The position numbers and the translations under genes are program-made. A stretch of DNA of 16,870 bases. It comes from Bacteroidaceae bacterium. GTDB taxonomy: Bacteria > Bacteroidota > Bacteroidia > Bacteroidales > Bacteroidaceae. Location of the stretch: NCBI GenBank assembly GCA_021443285.1, contig JABUUG010000027.1:1-16870 (forward strand), in the 5' to 3' direction. Positions 1 through 8,493 of this stretch are shown here, one piece after another; position 1 is the stretch's first letter, and each line of letters opens with the position of its first letter. The notes under the pieces are model-generated. The model saw only the letters and a program-made list of their open reading frames with translations. It ran no database searches and was not told the origin of the DNA.

Positions 1-31
1 TGTGAAGGATGCAGTGTTTTCATTTACTAAT

Positions 32-44
32 TGCTTATTAAGCA
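32..44. promoter_or_regulatory. Short perfect palindrome upstream of lpdA, possible operator
   Basis: TGCTTA-T-TAAGCA is a perfect inverted repeat around a single T, and the pairing continues two bases on each side after one mismatch. It lies about 60 bases before the lpdA start, a position suitable for a transcription factor site. The first 100 bases hold no recognisable gene: the two frames open at the left edge stop at 28-30 and 47-49, so at most a few C-terminal codons of an upstream gene could be present. The operator role is inference; a palindrome this short can arise by chance in AT-rich DNA. Confidence 0.25.
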
Positions 45-100
45 TTTAGACGTTTGGATAGATTTTAAGATTTCACGATTTGCTTTATTAAACTGACATT

Positions 101-1468
101 TTGAACAAGACTGATTTGATAATAATCGGTGCCGGACCTGGTGGCTATGAAATGGCTGTTGCTGCTGCGGGAAAGGGGCTCACGGTAACTCTGTTTGAGG
201 AGAACTGTATTGGCGGCACATGCCTTAATGAAGGATGCATACCCACAAAAGCGTTGTGCAGGAATGCGGAAGTGTCGGAAACAATCAGGCAGGCAGAGAA
301 ATTTGGAATACGATTGTCATCTCCTATGAACACGGAAGGCGGATGGATTGACATGGATTCGGTGCAAACCCGTAAGCGTGCGGTTGTGGATCAACTTGCG
401 GCAGGTATTATGACTCTGCTTAACAATCCGCGTATCACTGTTGTAAATTCCCATGCAGAGTTCCTGGATTCGAAGACGGTTGTTGCTGACGGGGAGGCTT
501 ATGCTGCAGATAATATTGTCATAGCCACTGGTAGTAAAAGCAGAATGTTGCCTGTTGAGGGCATTGATTTGGAGGGGGTGATGACTTCTCGCGAGCTGTT
601 GTGTATTGACTATGTTCCAAAGCGTTTGTGTGTGATTGGTGCAGGCGTTATCGGTGTGGAATTTGCAAGCATCTTCAGTCGTTTCGGTTCGGAAGTGACG
701 ATGATTGAGTATGCGAAAGAGATTTTACCTCCCTTTGACAAGGACATAGCAAAGCGACTGAGGCAGGTATTTGTAAAATCGGGTATAACCGTAAATACAG
801 GTGCGGCTGTAACCAGAATAGAGAGAAGAGAAGACTTTCTGCAGGTATTTTATGAGCAGAAGGGTAAGACGATGACTGTGGATGCAGATGTTGTGCTTGT
901 TGCTGTTGGCAGGTCTGCATGTACAGACGGACTTAATCTCGTGTCAGCTGGTGTAGATGTGTCGCGCGTTATTCCTGTTGATGACAATATGCAGACGAAT
1001 GTGGAGGGCATCTACGCCATAGGTGATGTGAACGGTCGCCAGATGCTTGCACATGCAGCCACATTTCAGGGATTCAGAGCATTACACCATATACTTGGTG
1101 AAAAAGACGAGATCCGGCTTGATATAATTCCCGCTGCTGTGTTCTGCCATCCGGAAGTGGCGATGGTTGGAATGACAGAGGAGGAATGCAAGGAGTGTGG
1201 GAAAGAGATTGCTGTAGGCAAGTCCTTCTTCCGTGCAAATGGTAAGGCACTCTCGATGGGAGAGACAGAAGGATACTGCAAACTAATAGCGGAACGTGAG
1301 TCTGGCAGAATACTTGGCTGCCATATATTCGGTGCGCATTCAGCAGACTTGATACAGGAGGTTGCGGTGTTGATGAATATGGATGGAACTGCAGAACAAC
1401 TGGCGCAGACGATTCATGGTCATCCGACATTGGGTGAGGTGATACTTTCGGCTGCGAGGAAAATATGA
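101..1468 (+). CDS. lpdA: Dihydrolipoamide dehydrogenase (E3)
   Basis: This is the FAD flavoenzyme that reoxidises dihydrolipoamide with NAD+ in 2-oxoacid dehydrogenase complexes and the glycine cleavage system, in the cytoplasm. The 455-residue length fits the family. Visible are the N-terminal FAD-binding GAGPGG at residues 11-15, the redox disulfide in GGTCLNEGCIPTK with Cys41 and Cys46, a second Rossmann motif GAGVIGVEFAS in the NAD domain, the FAD-contacting AIGDVNG, and the C-terminal dimer motif HGHPTLGEV with His441 and Glu446 as the catalytic pair. The start is TTG: the next in-frame ATG (about residue 18) lies after the FAD glycine motif and would remove it. No E1 or E2 gene is adjacent, so the partner complex cannot be read from context. 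It converges on tamB with only 26 bases between the stop codons and no obvious terminator hairpin. Confidence 0.94.
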   Translation: MNKTDLIIIGAGPGGYEMAVAAAGKGLTVTLFEENCIGGTCLNEGCIPTKALCRNAEVSETIRQAEKFGIRLSSPMNTEGGWIDMDSVQTRKRAVVDQLAAGIMTLLNNPRITVVNSHAEFLDSKTVVADGEAYAADNIVIATGSKSRMLPVEGIDLEGVMTSRELLCIDYVPKRLCVIGAGVIGVEFASIFSRFGSEVTMIEYAKEILPPFDKDIAKRLRQVFVKSGITVNTGAAVTRIERREDFLQVFYEQKGKTMTVDADVVLVAVGRSACTDGLNLVSAGVDVSRVIPVDDNMQTNVEGIYAIGDVNGRQMLAHAATFQGFRALHHILGEKDEIRLDIIPAAVFCHPEVAMVGMTEEECKECGKEIAVGKSFFRANGKALSMGETEGYCKLIAERESGRILGCHIFGAHSADLIQEVAVLMNMDGTAEQLAQTIHGHPTLGEVILSAARKI

Positions 1469-1494
1469 CCTATGCCCATGTATCGGGGCGATTA

Positions 1495-4400
1495 TTATTT
1501 GCTGTTGTTTCTCCTCCTTTTTCTTGGTAGTATAGTCTGGAAATCGTATTTGAGTATGAGTCCGATTCCCTGTGTGTTGAGTGATGTTCTGGTAAAATAC
1601 CGGTCATTAGTTTGGTTATAGACCCTGAGAGAGATGTTTCCGCTGGGTATTAGGAGGTAGCGGACATCGAAGTCTCCGATGAATGATGATGTGGCATTTG
1701 CTTTGTCTCGATAGCCAAACTGTCCGTTAATTAGGAGTCGGTTGTTGAGGAGTGATCCGGAAAGTATGCCTTCGTACTGTGCATTGTTGAATCCGTCGTC
1801 TCCTGGTGAAATGTTTGCTCCGAAGCTCCAGTTATTGTTGTTTTTTATTATTGTTCCAAGCGCGTTGTTTATCTGCTGGCTGACTGTACCGCTGAGAAAG
1901 CTTTGCATGGCGAGTGATGCTTGGCTTTGTCTTTGGTCGGACTGTGCGTCGCCCTGTGAGTAGAATCTCCCGACTGCGAGTAGGTAGAGGACTTGTTGGT
2001 TTTTCTCTTGCTGTGAGTTGAGGAGCGCGTGTATCATGCTTTTGGCATCGGAGGATAGAGAGGGTAGGTCAAAGTCGAACTCAACCTGTGGGTGTCCTGC
2101 AGTTCCTGTGATGTCCATGATGCAGTTAACGGGTACGTTATTGTTTTTGAAGTTTGCCGCAACTTGTAGGTCGGTGAGAGGTACTGCCTTGACTGGGTAG
2201 ATAGCTTGCAGGGTAAGTTGTGAGTCGTAGGGGTCTCCGGCAAATGTTATCTGTCCTCCTTTTTGGAAGTTGAAGTTTTTCTGCAGTATGTTTTGTATGG
2301 TCATGTTGTAGCTGCCTTTTTCGACGATGTAGTTGCCATAGAGGAGGAATTTCCCCTTGTTGTACCATGTTGCTTTAATGTCTCCAGAGCCTTGTAGGGT
2401 TATTTTGTCCTGACTTTTGGAGTCCATAAGAACTCGTAGTGTAGCCTTGGGCGTGATGTTTGCGGAGATATTCAGGTGTACGTCAGAGACGAAATCGTTT
2501 GTGGTTTCAGGTGATGGTGATGCAGCCCCTGGGCGCAGGGGGCCACCCCCCTGCGCAGGCGCGTTTTCCGATGGCCTGCGCGTGCGGTCGTGCCATTTTA
2601 TGAAGCTTTGTGCAGTAACGGCATCGGGGGTTGATGCGTTGAACTCAATGAAGGAGTTTTTTTCTATGTCTGCCTGCACATTGAAGATGGTTTGTCCGGG
2701 GCGTCCTGTAATGTCGCATTTTCCCGTTACAAATGCCTTTCCGAAGAATGTCTCGTTTCCATATGTGGGGAAATCGTAAGCGAGGAGGTTGTGTGGTTCG
2801 ACGCCGATGTCGAATGTCATCTTTGCGAGATACTGGTGGTGGAGCGCACCCGTAACAATTGCGTGATTTCCATATTTGTCGCGTATCGTGTCCGAAGGGA
2901 AGAGTATATCGTTTGGTATGAATTCCACTGTCTGCCGCGTGAGAGTATAGTCTGTGCCAAGTGCATTGACATGGAAATCGCCTGAAGCGGAAATTATTCC
3001 CGTGAGGTTTATAAACCTCAAATCTCCCCAGAGTCTTACTTTTCCGGATGCGTTGAGGTGTGTGTTAGAGAGGAAACTTTTGCAGTAGTTGCCGATGAAG
3101 TCGCAGCGTGTATTATCGGCGTTTATCTGAAGGTTGATGTAGTTGAGTTCTGGATTGATATATCCTTCTATTTGTGTGAGTCGTACATCATTGGGGGATG
3201 TGTCGTTGCAGAGTGCCTGAATTTCAATCTGTTGGTCTTCGTTGTTCCACGCAGCATTGAGTGTGAGTGTGCCCATCTGCCCCTGTTCGAAGCGGAAATC
3301 TGAGACGGTTAGTTTGGCGGAAGCTTCTGGTTCGTTGAATATGTTGCGGCATACGGCATGCCCTACCGCATTACCGGAGAAGGAAACGGAGTGGAAGTTG
3401 ATGAAGTCGAGTATGTATGAAACGTCTATATCATTGATGTCAAGGAGTATCGAGTCGTTAGGATTGTTGCTGGCAACTCCGTTGATGATTACATGCTGCC
3501 CCTCGTGTTTTATTTCGAGTGCTTCGACGGCGAGGGTGTTGTCATGATAACTGAGATTGCTGTCCGAGATGGTGAAGAGTGTGTCGCGGAGAAATACTTG
3601 CGAGGGAAAAAGGTGAACATCAACGGCTGCGAGGCCTCCAGCTGTGTTTTTCTTGAATTTTATGGTAGGGTTTACGGCAAGTTTAAGGCTGTTCTTACGA
3701 CTTGTGTTTTCAAGGTTAATAGAACTTGAGAGCTGGAGGTCGTGGTAATTGAACTGGATGTCAATATTCTTTGCAGCTATTCCGGATATTTGGGTTTGGG
3801 GGACAAGTAGTCTGCCCCAAACAGAGTCGTTGATTAGGGAAAGCTGTATGTCGGCATTGCCTTCCAAATCAAGATTGAGCTTGAAGATACTGTCGATTGC
3901 GGCAAGGCTTTTGATGTGTATTCCTGCATCTAAATCGAGATCAGAGGCTTTGGCGAGTTTTATGTCCCCATTTACTTGAATGTCGGCGAATGGCGTGTGT
4001 ATATCAGCATGGTTATCACTGATGTCTGTTTGTAGATAAGCAATGTCATATTTGGCAAAATGGAGGTTCTCTAATAGTAGCTGCCCCATCAGTCTGCTGT
4101 CGCCCACTCTGCTGATGTCGAGGTTTATGTCTGCATTGAAGGAAAATTTGTTTTGAGGTGGAACATTTACCTTTCCCTTCAGCATTCCGTTAGTTATATT
4201 CAGGTCTGCGTTGATGTTGTTGAAGGAACTGCCATCGTATCCGAACTCGTGCACAGATGTTTTGAGCAGAATATCGGAGGTTTTCTTGAGGCATGTATGC
4301 AGATCTTGTAGCGTAATATCTCCCTTATTCATTAATCTCTCAACTCCTTTTATAAGGGTTGTCGGGATTTTTATGTCTATATCTGCAGTAAGAGGTTGTA

Positions 4401-5655
4401 ATCTGTTGTCTTGGAGCAATTCCTTGAGTCTGAGCTGTCGGGTATTGACAGAAGCGATGATGTAATCTTTTGTCTTATTCGCCGTTAGTGTGAGATTGCC
4501 GTAGTTGCGGGTTTGTATAGAAGAATTAAGGGTGAATATAGAGGATGTCAATGATGAAAGATTTGGAGTTAAAGAGGGGATGGATGCGCTGGCTTCTGCC
4601 TTAAGAGTTATGTTGCCGGCATTTTCGAGTTGCCTTGGTAGTTTGGGAAGGTTTATGTTGAATGAATTCCTCAGATGCTTCCTTACTGTGGCAATGTTTC
4701 CTTTTAACTCTCTTATATTTAACTGTATTCCGGTTTGTTCTGCCCTGTTTAAGTGTGCGCTGGCTTGTGCATTCAGGAAAAGTGTGCGTTCACCATTGGC
4801 GAGAGTTATGCTTTGGATGTTGATGTTATGGTCGTCGCCTGTTGCATTTAGTCTGAGGGTGAGATCATCCCATTCTGCACTGATACTGCCTTGGTATGCT
4901 CTGCTGGTTGTTACATATGTGATATGGTCAGACTGGAGTTTACCTCTATCAAGTGTGATGTTGAGGGATTTCACGTCTATACTGTCGCCAAGCATGGTGA
5001 ATTGGCAGGATAGATCATTTAGCTTAAGGCCGCCAAGTTCAGTGAAAGCAAGTTTTCGAACATCTAATTCAATGTCATTCTCTCGTAAATGGTTGAGAGA
5101 AACATTTGCATTGAGCCCAGATACTGCGATGTGATTAGGGTCGATAAAAGCAGTTTTTTTGTGAGGTATGTAGTTGAGGTCGTAAGATATAGCTGAGTTT
5201 CTCAGTATGAAGGAATTAATTCGCAGATTGATGGTGCTCGGCTCTTTGCTGTCTTTGTTGGAGAGGGCATCAATGAGGAACTCGCAGTTGAGAGGTTCGT
5301 CCTTGGTGTTCTTGTATAGTTTTATGTGTGTGCCGAAAAGTTGTGCTCCTGTGATTGTAATTCGACCGTCCAAAATTTCTCGGAAGTCAGGAGTAACAGC
5401 TATGTAGTCTGCCTTAAGCATATTTTGCTTCTGCTTGTCCTTGAGGAGTATTCCATGCACGACAATGCGATTGAAGAATCCGAGTTCTACCGACTCTATT
5501 GAGCAGTATGTGTCCAACTGTTCTGCTACGATGACAGCAACCTCTTCTGCCAATCGTTTCTGAATGGCAGGAATATGGGTAAGTATGACAGCTGCAAAAT
5601 AAGTGATGGCTGCTGTCCATACAGTAAATTGAAGCAAGCGAGTGAGGAATTTCAT
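1495..5655 (-). CDS. tamB: Translocation and assembly module protein TamB (DUF490)
   Basis: TamB-type proteins are AsmA-like bridges anchored in the inner membrane that span the periplasm and work with an Omp85 partner in outer membrane protein assembly or phospholipid transport. This copy has 1386 residues, typical of Bacteroidetes versions. Residues about 7-27 form one hydrophobic signal anchor followed by a charged segment. The body is a long run of short alternating beta strands with recurring LNIT/LDI/INI-like patterns, expected for the beta-taco groove. The last 300-400 residues look like the conserved TamB domain, including GDPYDSQLTLQAIYPV and a terminal strand-rich segment FGYRDKANATSSFIGDFDVRY (written here only as a landmark near residue 1330), and the tail is basic. 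A Gly/Pro/Ala-rich stretch at residues 1026-1053 interrupts the pattern and is encoded by a GC-rich hairpin. No TamA-like gene is adjacent. It is divergent from rlmH and has its own promoter element. Confidence 0.9.
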   Translation of the reverse strand: MKFLTRLLQFTVWTAAITYFAAVILTHIPAIQKRLAEEVAVIVAEQLDTYCSIESVELGFFNRIVVHGILLKDKQKQNMLKADYIAVTPDFREILDGRITITGAQLFGTHIKLYKNTKDEPLNCEFLIDALSNKDSKEPSTINLRINSFILRNSAISYDLNYIPHKKTAFIDPNHIAVSGLNANVSLNHLRENDIELDVRKLAFTELGGLKLNDLSCQFTMLGDSIDVKSLNITLDRGKLQSDHITYVTTSRAYQGSISAEWDDLTLRLNATGDDHNINIQSITLANGERTLFLNAQASAHLNRAEQTGIQLNIRELKGNIATVRKHLRNSFNINLPKLPRQLENAGNITLKAEASASIPSLTPNLSSLTSSIFTLNSSIQTRNYGNLTLTANKTKDYIIASVNTRQLRLKELLQDNRLQPLTADIDIKIPTTLIKGVERLMNKGDITLQDLHTCLKKTSDILLKTSVHEFGYDGSSFNNINADLNITNGMLKGKVNVPPQNKFSFNADINLDISRVGDSRLMGQLLLENLHFAKYDIAYLQTDISDNHADIHTPFADIQVNGDIKLAKASDLDLDAGIHIKSLAAIDSIFKLNLDLEGNADIQLSLINDSVWGRLLVPQTQISGIAAKNIDIQFNYHDLQLSSSINLENTSRKNSLKLAVNPTIKFKKNTAGGLAAVDVHLFPSQVFLRDTLFTISDSNLSYHDNTLAVEALEIKHEGQHVIINGVASNNPNDSILLDINDIDVSYILDFINFHSVSFSGNAVGHAVCRNIFNEPEASAKLTVSDFRFEQGQMGTLTLNAAWNNEDQQIEIQALCNDTSPNDVRLTQIEGYINPELNYINLQINADNTRCDFIGNYCKSFLSNTHLNASGKVRLWGDLRFINLTGIISASGDFHVNALGTDYTLTRQTVEFIPNDILFPSDTIRDKYGNHAIVTGALHHQYLAKMTFDIGVEPHNLLAYDFPTYGNETFFGKAFVTGKCDITGRPGQTIFNVQADIEKNSFIEFNASTPDAVTAQSFIKWHDRTRRPSENAPAQGGGPLRPGAASPSPETTNDFVSDVHLNISANITPKATLRVLMDSKSQDKITLQGSGDIKATWYNKGKFLLYGNYIVEKGSYNMTIQNILQKNFNFQKGGQITFAGDPYDSQLTLQAIYPVKAVPLTDLQVAANFKNNNVPVNCIMDITGTAGHPQVEFDFDLPSLSSDAKSMIHALLNSQQEKNQQVLYLLAVGRFYSQGDAQSDQRQSQASLAMQSFLSGTVSQQINNALGTIIKNNNNWSFGANISPGDDGFNNAQYEGILSGSLLNNRLLINGQFGYRDKANATSSFIGDFDVRYLLIPSGNISLRVYNQTNDRYFTRTSLNTQGIGLILKYDFQTILPRKRRRNNSK
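2526..2559. repeat. GC-rich perfect inverted repeat inside tamB
   Basis: Arms GCGCAGGGGG (2533-2542) and CCCCCTGCGC (2547-2556) are exact reverse complements separated by CCAC. Two further nested pairings overlap it: CCCCTG (2526-2531) with CAGGGG (2536-2541), and the 10-base palindrome CCTGCGCAGG (2550-2559). It is far richer in G+C than the surrounding gene and is read in frame as a Gly/Pro-rich linker (about residues 1032-1045 of TamB). It is probably an inserted palindromic unit tolerated in a flexible loop, but its origin is not visible here. Confidence 0.75.
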
Positions 5656-5709
5656 GGCGGGGTCATGTTGTGCTGCGTCTGTGGCGTGTGTTTGGTATTA
5701 GATGGAGTG

Positions 5710-5717
5710 CAAAGATA
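5710..5717 (-). promoter_or_regulatory. Bacteroidetes -7 promoter element for tamB
   Basis: On the minus strand the sequence reads TATCTTTG, an exact match to the Bacteroidetes -7 consensus TAnnTTTG. It would start transcription around 5703 and give a leader of about 48 bases to the tamB ATG. No convincing TTTG -33 element is found at the usual spacing; the only nearby one (5750-5753) is too far upstream. Confidence 0.55.
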
Positions 5718-5811
5718 AAAAAATGTGTGGTATATCGTTGATAGATATTCAAATATTCACTCAGAGGCATGAATAATTAATGATTAATTTCACGGAAAAC
5801 ATTATAAGGTT

Positions 5812-5819
5812 TAACTTTG
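5812..5819 (+). promoter_or_regulatory. Bacteroidetes -7 promoter element for rlmH
   Basis: TAACTTTG matches the TAnnTTTG consensus 36 bases before the rlmH ATG, implying a short leader. Together with the oppositely directed element at 5710-5717 it forms a divergent promoter region between tamB and rlmH. No clear -33 TTTG is present. The rest of the 199-base intergenic stretch is AT-rich and shows no hairpin or repeat of note. Confidence 0.55.
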
Positions 5820-5854
5820 CGGCAAGTGTATTTCAGAAATAATGTGATTAGGAC

Positions 5855-6325
5855 ATGAAAGCTACGCTGATAATGGTTGGCAAGACTGACGGTGGAGCAT
5901 ACGAATCCCTGTTGGATGACTATGTTGGCAGACTTGGACATTACGTGCGTCTTGATGTCTTAACAATTCCATCTGTAAGAAACGCCAAGAGCCTTGGCAT
6001 TGATGTGCAGAAGCGGAAGGAGGGGGAAGCGATTCTGGGCTTGCTTAGTGAGAAGGATGTTGTTGTGCTACTTGATGAATGTGGCAAGGAAAGAAGCAGT
6101 GTTGAATTTGCGCGTTGGCTTGAGGGTAAGTGTCTTAATGCTAGGAATTTGGTTTTTGTAATAGGGGGTCCCTACGGTTTTTCGAAGGATGTTTATGACA
6201 GGGGGGATGAGAGGATTTCCCTGTCGCGCATGACATTTTCACATCAAATGGTTCGGGTGATTTTTGCTGAGCAGTTGTATCGTGCCTTTACTATAATGCG
6301 TGGCGAGGGGTATCATCATGAATAA
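5855..6325 (+). CDS. rlmH: 23S rRNA (pseudouridine1915-N3)-methyltransferase RlmH
   Basis: RlmH is a small SPOUT-class methyltransferase that uses S-adenosylmethionine to methylate pseudouridine 1915 in helix 69 of 23S rRNA on the assembled 70S ribosome. The 156-residue length is the family norm. The knotted SAM-binding region is visible as LVFVIGGPYGFS (residues 99-110), followed by ISLSRMTFSHQMVRVIFAEQ and the diagnostic C-terminal YHH (residues 153-155). The start MKATLIMVGKT is the usual N-terminus. It lies behind a good TAnnTTTG element and is followed after 68 bases by uxuA, with no clear terminator between them, so read-through into the uronate genes is possible. Confidence 0.96.
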   Translation: MKATLIMVGKTDGGAYESLLDDYVGRLGHYVRLDVLTIPSVRNAKSLGIDVQKRKEGEAILGLLSEKDVVVLLDECGKERSSVEFARWLEGKCLNARNLVFVIGGPYGFSKDVYDRGDERISLSRMTFSHQMVRVIFAEQLYRAFTIMRGEGYHHE

Positions 6326-6393
6326 TGTTATGTGACCTCAGAAGAGATGGAAAGAATGTGTATAATGTTTAACTAATAATAATTTAAAGAACT

Positions 6394-7557
6394 ATGGAAA
6401 AAACATGGAGATGGTTTGGCAAGAAAGACAAGATTACTCTTGACATGCTCCGACAGATTGGTGTTGAGGGTATTGTAACTGCGCTTCACGACATACCTAA
6501 CGGTGAGGTGTGGCCAAGAGAAAAGATTCGCGAATTGCGTGAATACATCGAAAGCTACGGCATGAGATGGTCGGTAGTTGAAAGCCTGCCTGTAGTTGAA
6601 AGCATCAAATATGCCGGTGCAGACCGTGACGAGCAGATAGAACGCTATAAGGAGAGCCTGAAGAATCTGTCGCTTGAGGGTGTTCACACTGTGTGCTATA
6701 ATTTCATGCCGGTGCTTGACTGGGCGCGCACAGACCTGTATCACCCCAACGCCGACGGCACGAGCAACCTTTATTTTTCTCATGCACAGTTTGCCTATTT
6801 CGACATCTGCATCCTGAAACGTGAAGGTGCTGAAAAGGATTATTCTGCCGATGTGCTTGAGGAGGTGGAGAAACTGAGGCAGACCATGACTGCGGAGGAC
6901 AACCATAATCTTGTGGACACAATAATCGTGAAGACACAAGGCTTTGTTAACGGCAATATAAAGGAGGACGATGAGAAACCTGTGGAGATATTCCGTGATC
7001 TGCTCAAATTGTATGAGGGCATTGACAAGGACGCTCTTCGGGAGAATATGCGATACTTCCTTGCGGCGATAATGCCTACCTGTGAGGAGTATAATATGAA
7101 CATGTGCGTACACCCTGATGACCCTCCATTCCCAATACTCGGTCTGCCGCGTATAGTAACATGCGATGAGGATATAGATTGGTTCCTCAATGCTGTCGAT
7201 AATCCACATAACGGTCTGACTTTCTGCTGCGGTTCGCTGTCAGCTGGTGCGCATAACAACATCTCTGAACTGGCGAGGAAATATGCCTCACGCACTTGGT
7301 TCATCCACATGCGCTCTTGCAAGGTGTTTGACAATGGCGACTTTACAGAAGCTCCTCACCTTGGTGGCCGTGCAGACCTTGTGGAGGTGGCACGAATCTT
7401 CAAGAATATAAAGCCCGGACTGCCAATGCGTGTTGACCATGGTCCGAATATGCTCGGTGATGAGAACAAGGGGTATAACGCCGGCTACACATTCCTCGGC
7501 AGAATGTTTGCATTGGGCATTGTGAGCGGAATACTTCACACGGTGGAGAAGGAATAG
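6394..7557 (+). CDS. uxuA: Mannonate dehydratase UxuA
   Basis: UxuA removes water from D-mannonate to give 2-keto-3-deoxygluconate in the glucuronate branch of hexuronate catabolism (cytoplasm, Mn2+-dependent TIM-barrel enzyme). The 387-residue length and the opening MEKTWRWFGKKDKITLDMLR match the family. Candidate metal ligands are all present: His240 in MCVHPDDPPFP, Cys278/Cys279 in LTFCCGSLSAG, His305 in WFIHMRS, and Asp348 in MRVDHGP. The preceding 68 bases are AT-rich, with no exact TAnnTTTG element and no recognisable operator. It is the first gene of a hexuronate block and is followed by the reductase expected to make its substrate. Confidence 0.96.
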   Translation: MEKTWRWFGKKDKITLDMLRQIGVEGIVTALHDIPNGEVWPREKIRELREYIESYGMRWSVVESLPVVESIKYAGADRDEQIERYKESLKNLSLEGVHTVCYNFMPVLDWARTDLYHPNADGTSNLYFSHAQFAYFDICILKREGAEKDYSADVLEEVEKLRQTMTAEDNHNLVDTIIVKTQGFVNGNIKEDDEKPVEIFRDLLKLYEGIDKDALRENMRYFLAAIMPTCEEYNMNMCVHPDDPPFPILGLPRIVTCDEDIDWFLNAVDNPHNGLTFCCGSLSAGAHNNISELARKYASRTWFIHMRSCKVFDNGDFTEAPHLGGRADLVEVARIFKNIKPGLPMRVDHGPNMLGDENKGYNAGYTFLGRMFALGIVSGILHTVEKE

Positions 7558-7561
7558 TGTC

Positions 7562-7590
7562 ATTTACTATTTGACGATTAAATAGTAAAT
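7562..7590. repeat. AT-rich perfect hairpin between uxuA and the SDR gene
   Basis: ATTTACTATTT (7562-7572) and AAATAGTAAAT (7580-7590) are exact reverse complements around a 7-base loop, beginning 4 bases after the uxuA stop. Related GTAAATA copies follow in the same 87-base gap, at about 7618 and 7633. An 11-base AT stem with no following T tract is a poor intrinsic terminator. It could instead be an mRNA processing or stability element or a protein site that sets different expression of uxuA and the downstream genes. Confidence 0.6.
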
Positions 7591-7644
7591 AATTAAATCA
7601 AAACCAATAGCTAAATTGTAAATAGTTAAAGAGTAAATAAGATT

Positions 7645-8457
7645 ATGAACAAACTTTTTGATATTAAGGACTATGTTGTAGTCATCACAGGCGGTACTGG
7701 CGTGCTTGGTCGTGCCATCGCAAAATATCTTGCGCTTGAAGGTGCAAAAGTCGTAATACTCGGTCGTAAGGAAGAGGTTGGCAACAAAATCGCCGCAGAG
7801 ATTACAGCAGAAGGAGGTGTATGCGAGTTCATGAAAACGGATGTGATGGACATTGCTACGGTACAGAAGAACTGCGATGACATCCTCGCCAAGTATGGTC
7901 GCGTGGATACTCTGCTCAATGCTGCTGGTGGCAATATGCCTGGAGCAACAATCAGTCCAGACAAGACATTCTTCGACCTTGATCCCGCACAGTTCCAGAC
8001 AGTGCTCAGCCTTAATCTGACAGGTACGGTAATACCGTCGCAAGTGTTTCTCAAGCCAATGGTGGCACAGGGTAAGGGTAGCATAATTAATTTCTCTTCG
8101 ATGGCAGCCTTCCGTCCTATGACGAGAGTGTGCGGATATGCTGCAGCCAAGGCTGGTATCAGCAATTTCACCGCATTCATGGCAACAGAGTGTGCACATA
8201 AGTTTGGCGAAGGCATAAGAGTAAATGCCATTGCTCCAGGATTCTTCCTGACAGAGCAGAACCGTTTCCTCCTTACTAACGAAGACGGCAGCTACACACA
8301 GCGCGGTCATGATGTAATCCGCCAGACCCCTTTCAAGCGCTTCGGCGAGCCAGAGGAATTGTGCGGAACAATACATTACCTTATGTCTGATGCAGCAAAA
8401 TTCGTAACAGGAACTGTTGCTGTTGTGGATGGCGGCTTCAACACACTTGCAATGTAG
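7645..8457 (+). CDS. SDR family oxidoreductase, probable D-mannonate oxidoreductase (YjmF/UxuB type)
   Basis: This is a classical short-chain dehydrogenase of 270 residues. The cofactor glycine motif TGGTGVLG is at residues 15-22, NAAG at 92-95, the structural Asn124 in LNLTG, catalytic Ser151/152 in INFSS, and Tyr165 and Lys169 in YAAAK, followed by NAIAPGFF. Bacillus subtilis uses an SDR of this size (YjmF) as D-mannonate oxidoreductase, reducing fructuronate to D-mannonate. Its position directly after uxuA, and before a tagaturonate reductase of the other superfamily, makes that the best assignment. A KduD-like 2-dehydro-3-deoxygluconate dehydrogenase is the main alternative. The family call is secure; the substrate is inferred from context. 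Confidence 0.85.
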   Translation: MNKLFDIKDYVVVITGGTGVLGRAIAKYLALEGAKVVILGRKEEVGNKIAAEITAEGGVCEFMKTDVMDIATVQKNCDDILAKYGRVDTLLNAAGGNMPGATISPDKTFFDLDPAQFQTVLSLNLTGTVIPSQVFLKPMVAQGKGSIINFSSMAAFRPMTRVCGYAAAKAGISNFTAFMATECAHKFGEGIRVNAIAPGFFLTEQNRFLLTNEDGSYTQRGHDVIRQTPFKRFGEPEELCGTIHYLMSDAAKFVTGTVAVVDGGFNTLAM

Positions 8458-8493
8458 TGTCTAAATAAATTTACCCAAACATTAAATAAAACC

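Noticed and set aside
4505..5134. 209-codon plus-strand open frame antisense to tamB
   Set aside because: It lies wholly inside tamB, has no family motifs, and its composition is what the complement of a beta-rich, C/A-rich coding strand gives.
6355..6376. Sequence resembling a dif half site (TATAATGTTTAAC), considered because of the skew switch
   Set aside because: Only one arm is loosely similar to the XerD side, and no partner XerC arm lies six bases away.
6373..7209. 278-codon minus-strand open frame opposite uxuA
   Set aside because: It is a shadow of a strongly recognised gene; its translation has no recognisable motifs.
7567..8376. 269-codon minus-strand open frame opposite the SDR gene
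   Set aside because: It is Cys/His-rich low-quality translation, antisense to an SDR with all catalytic motifs intact.
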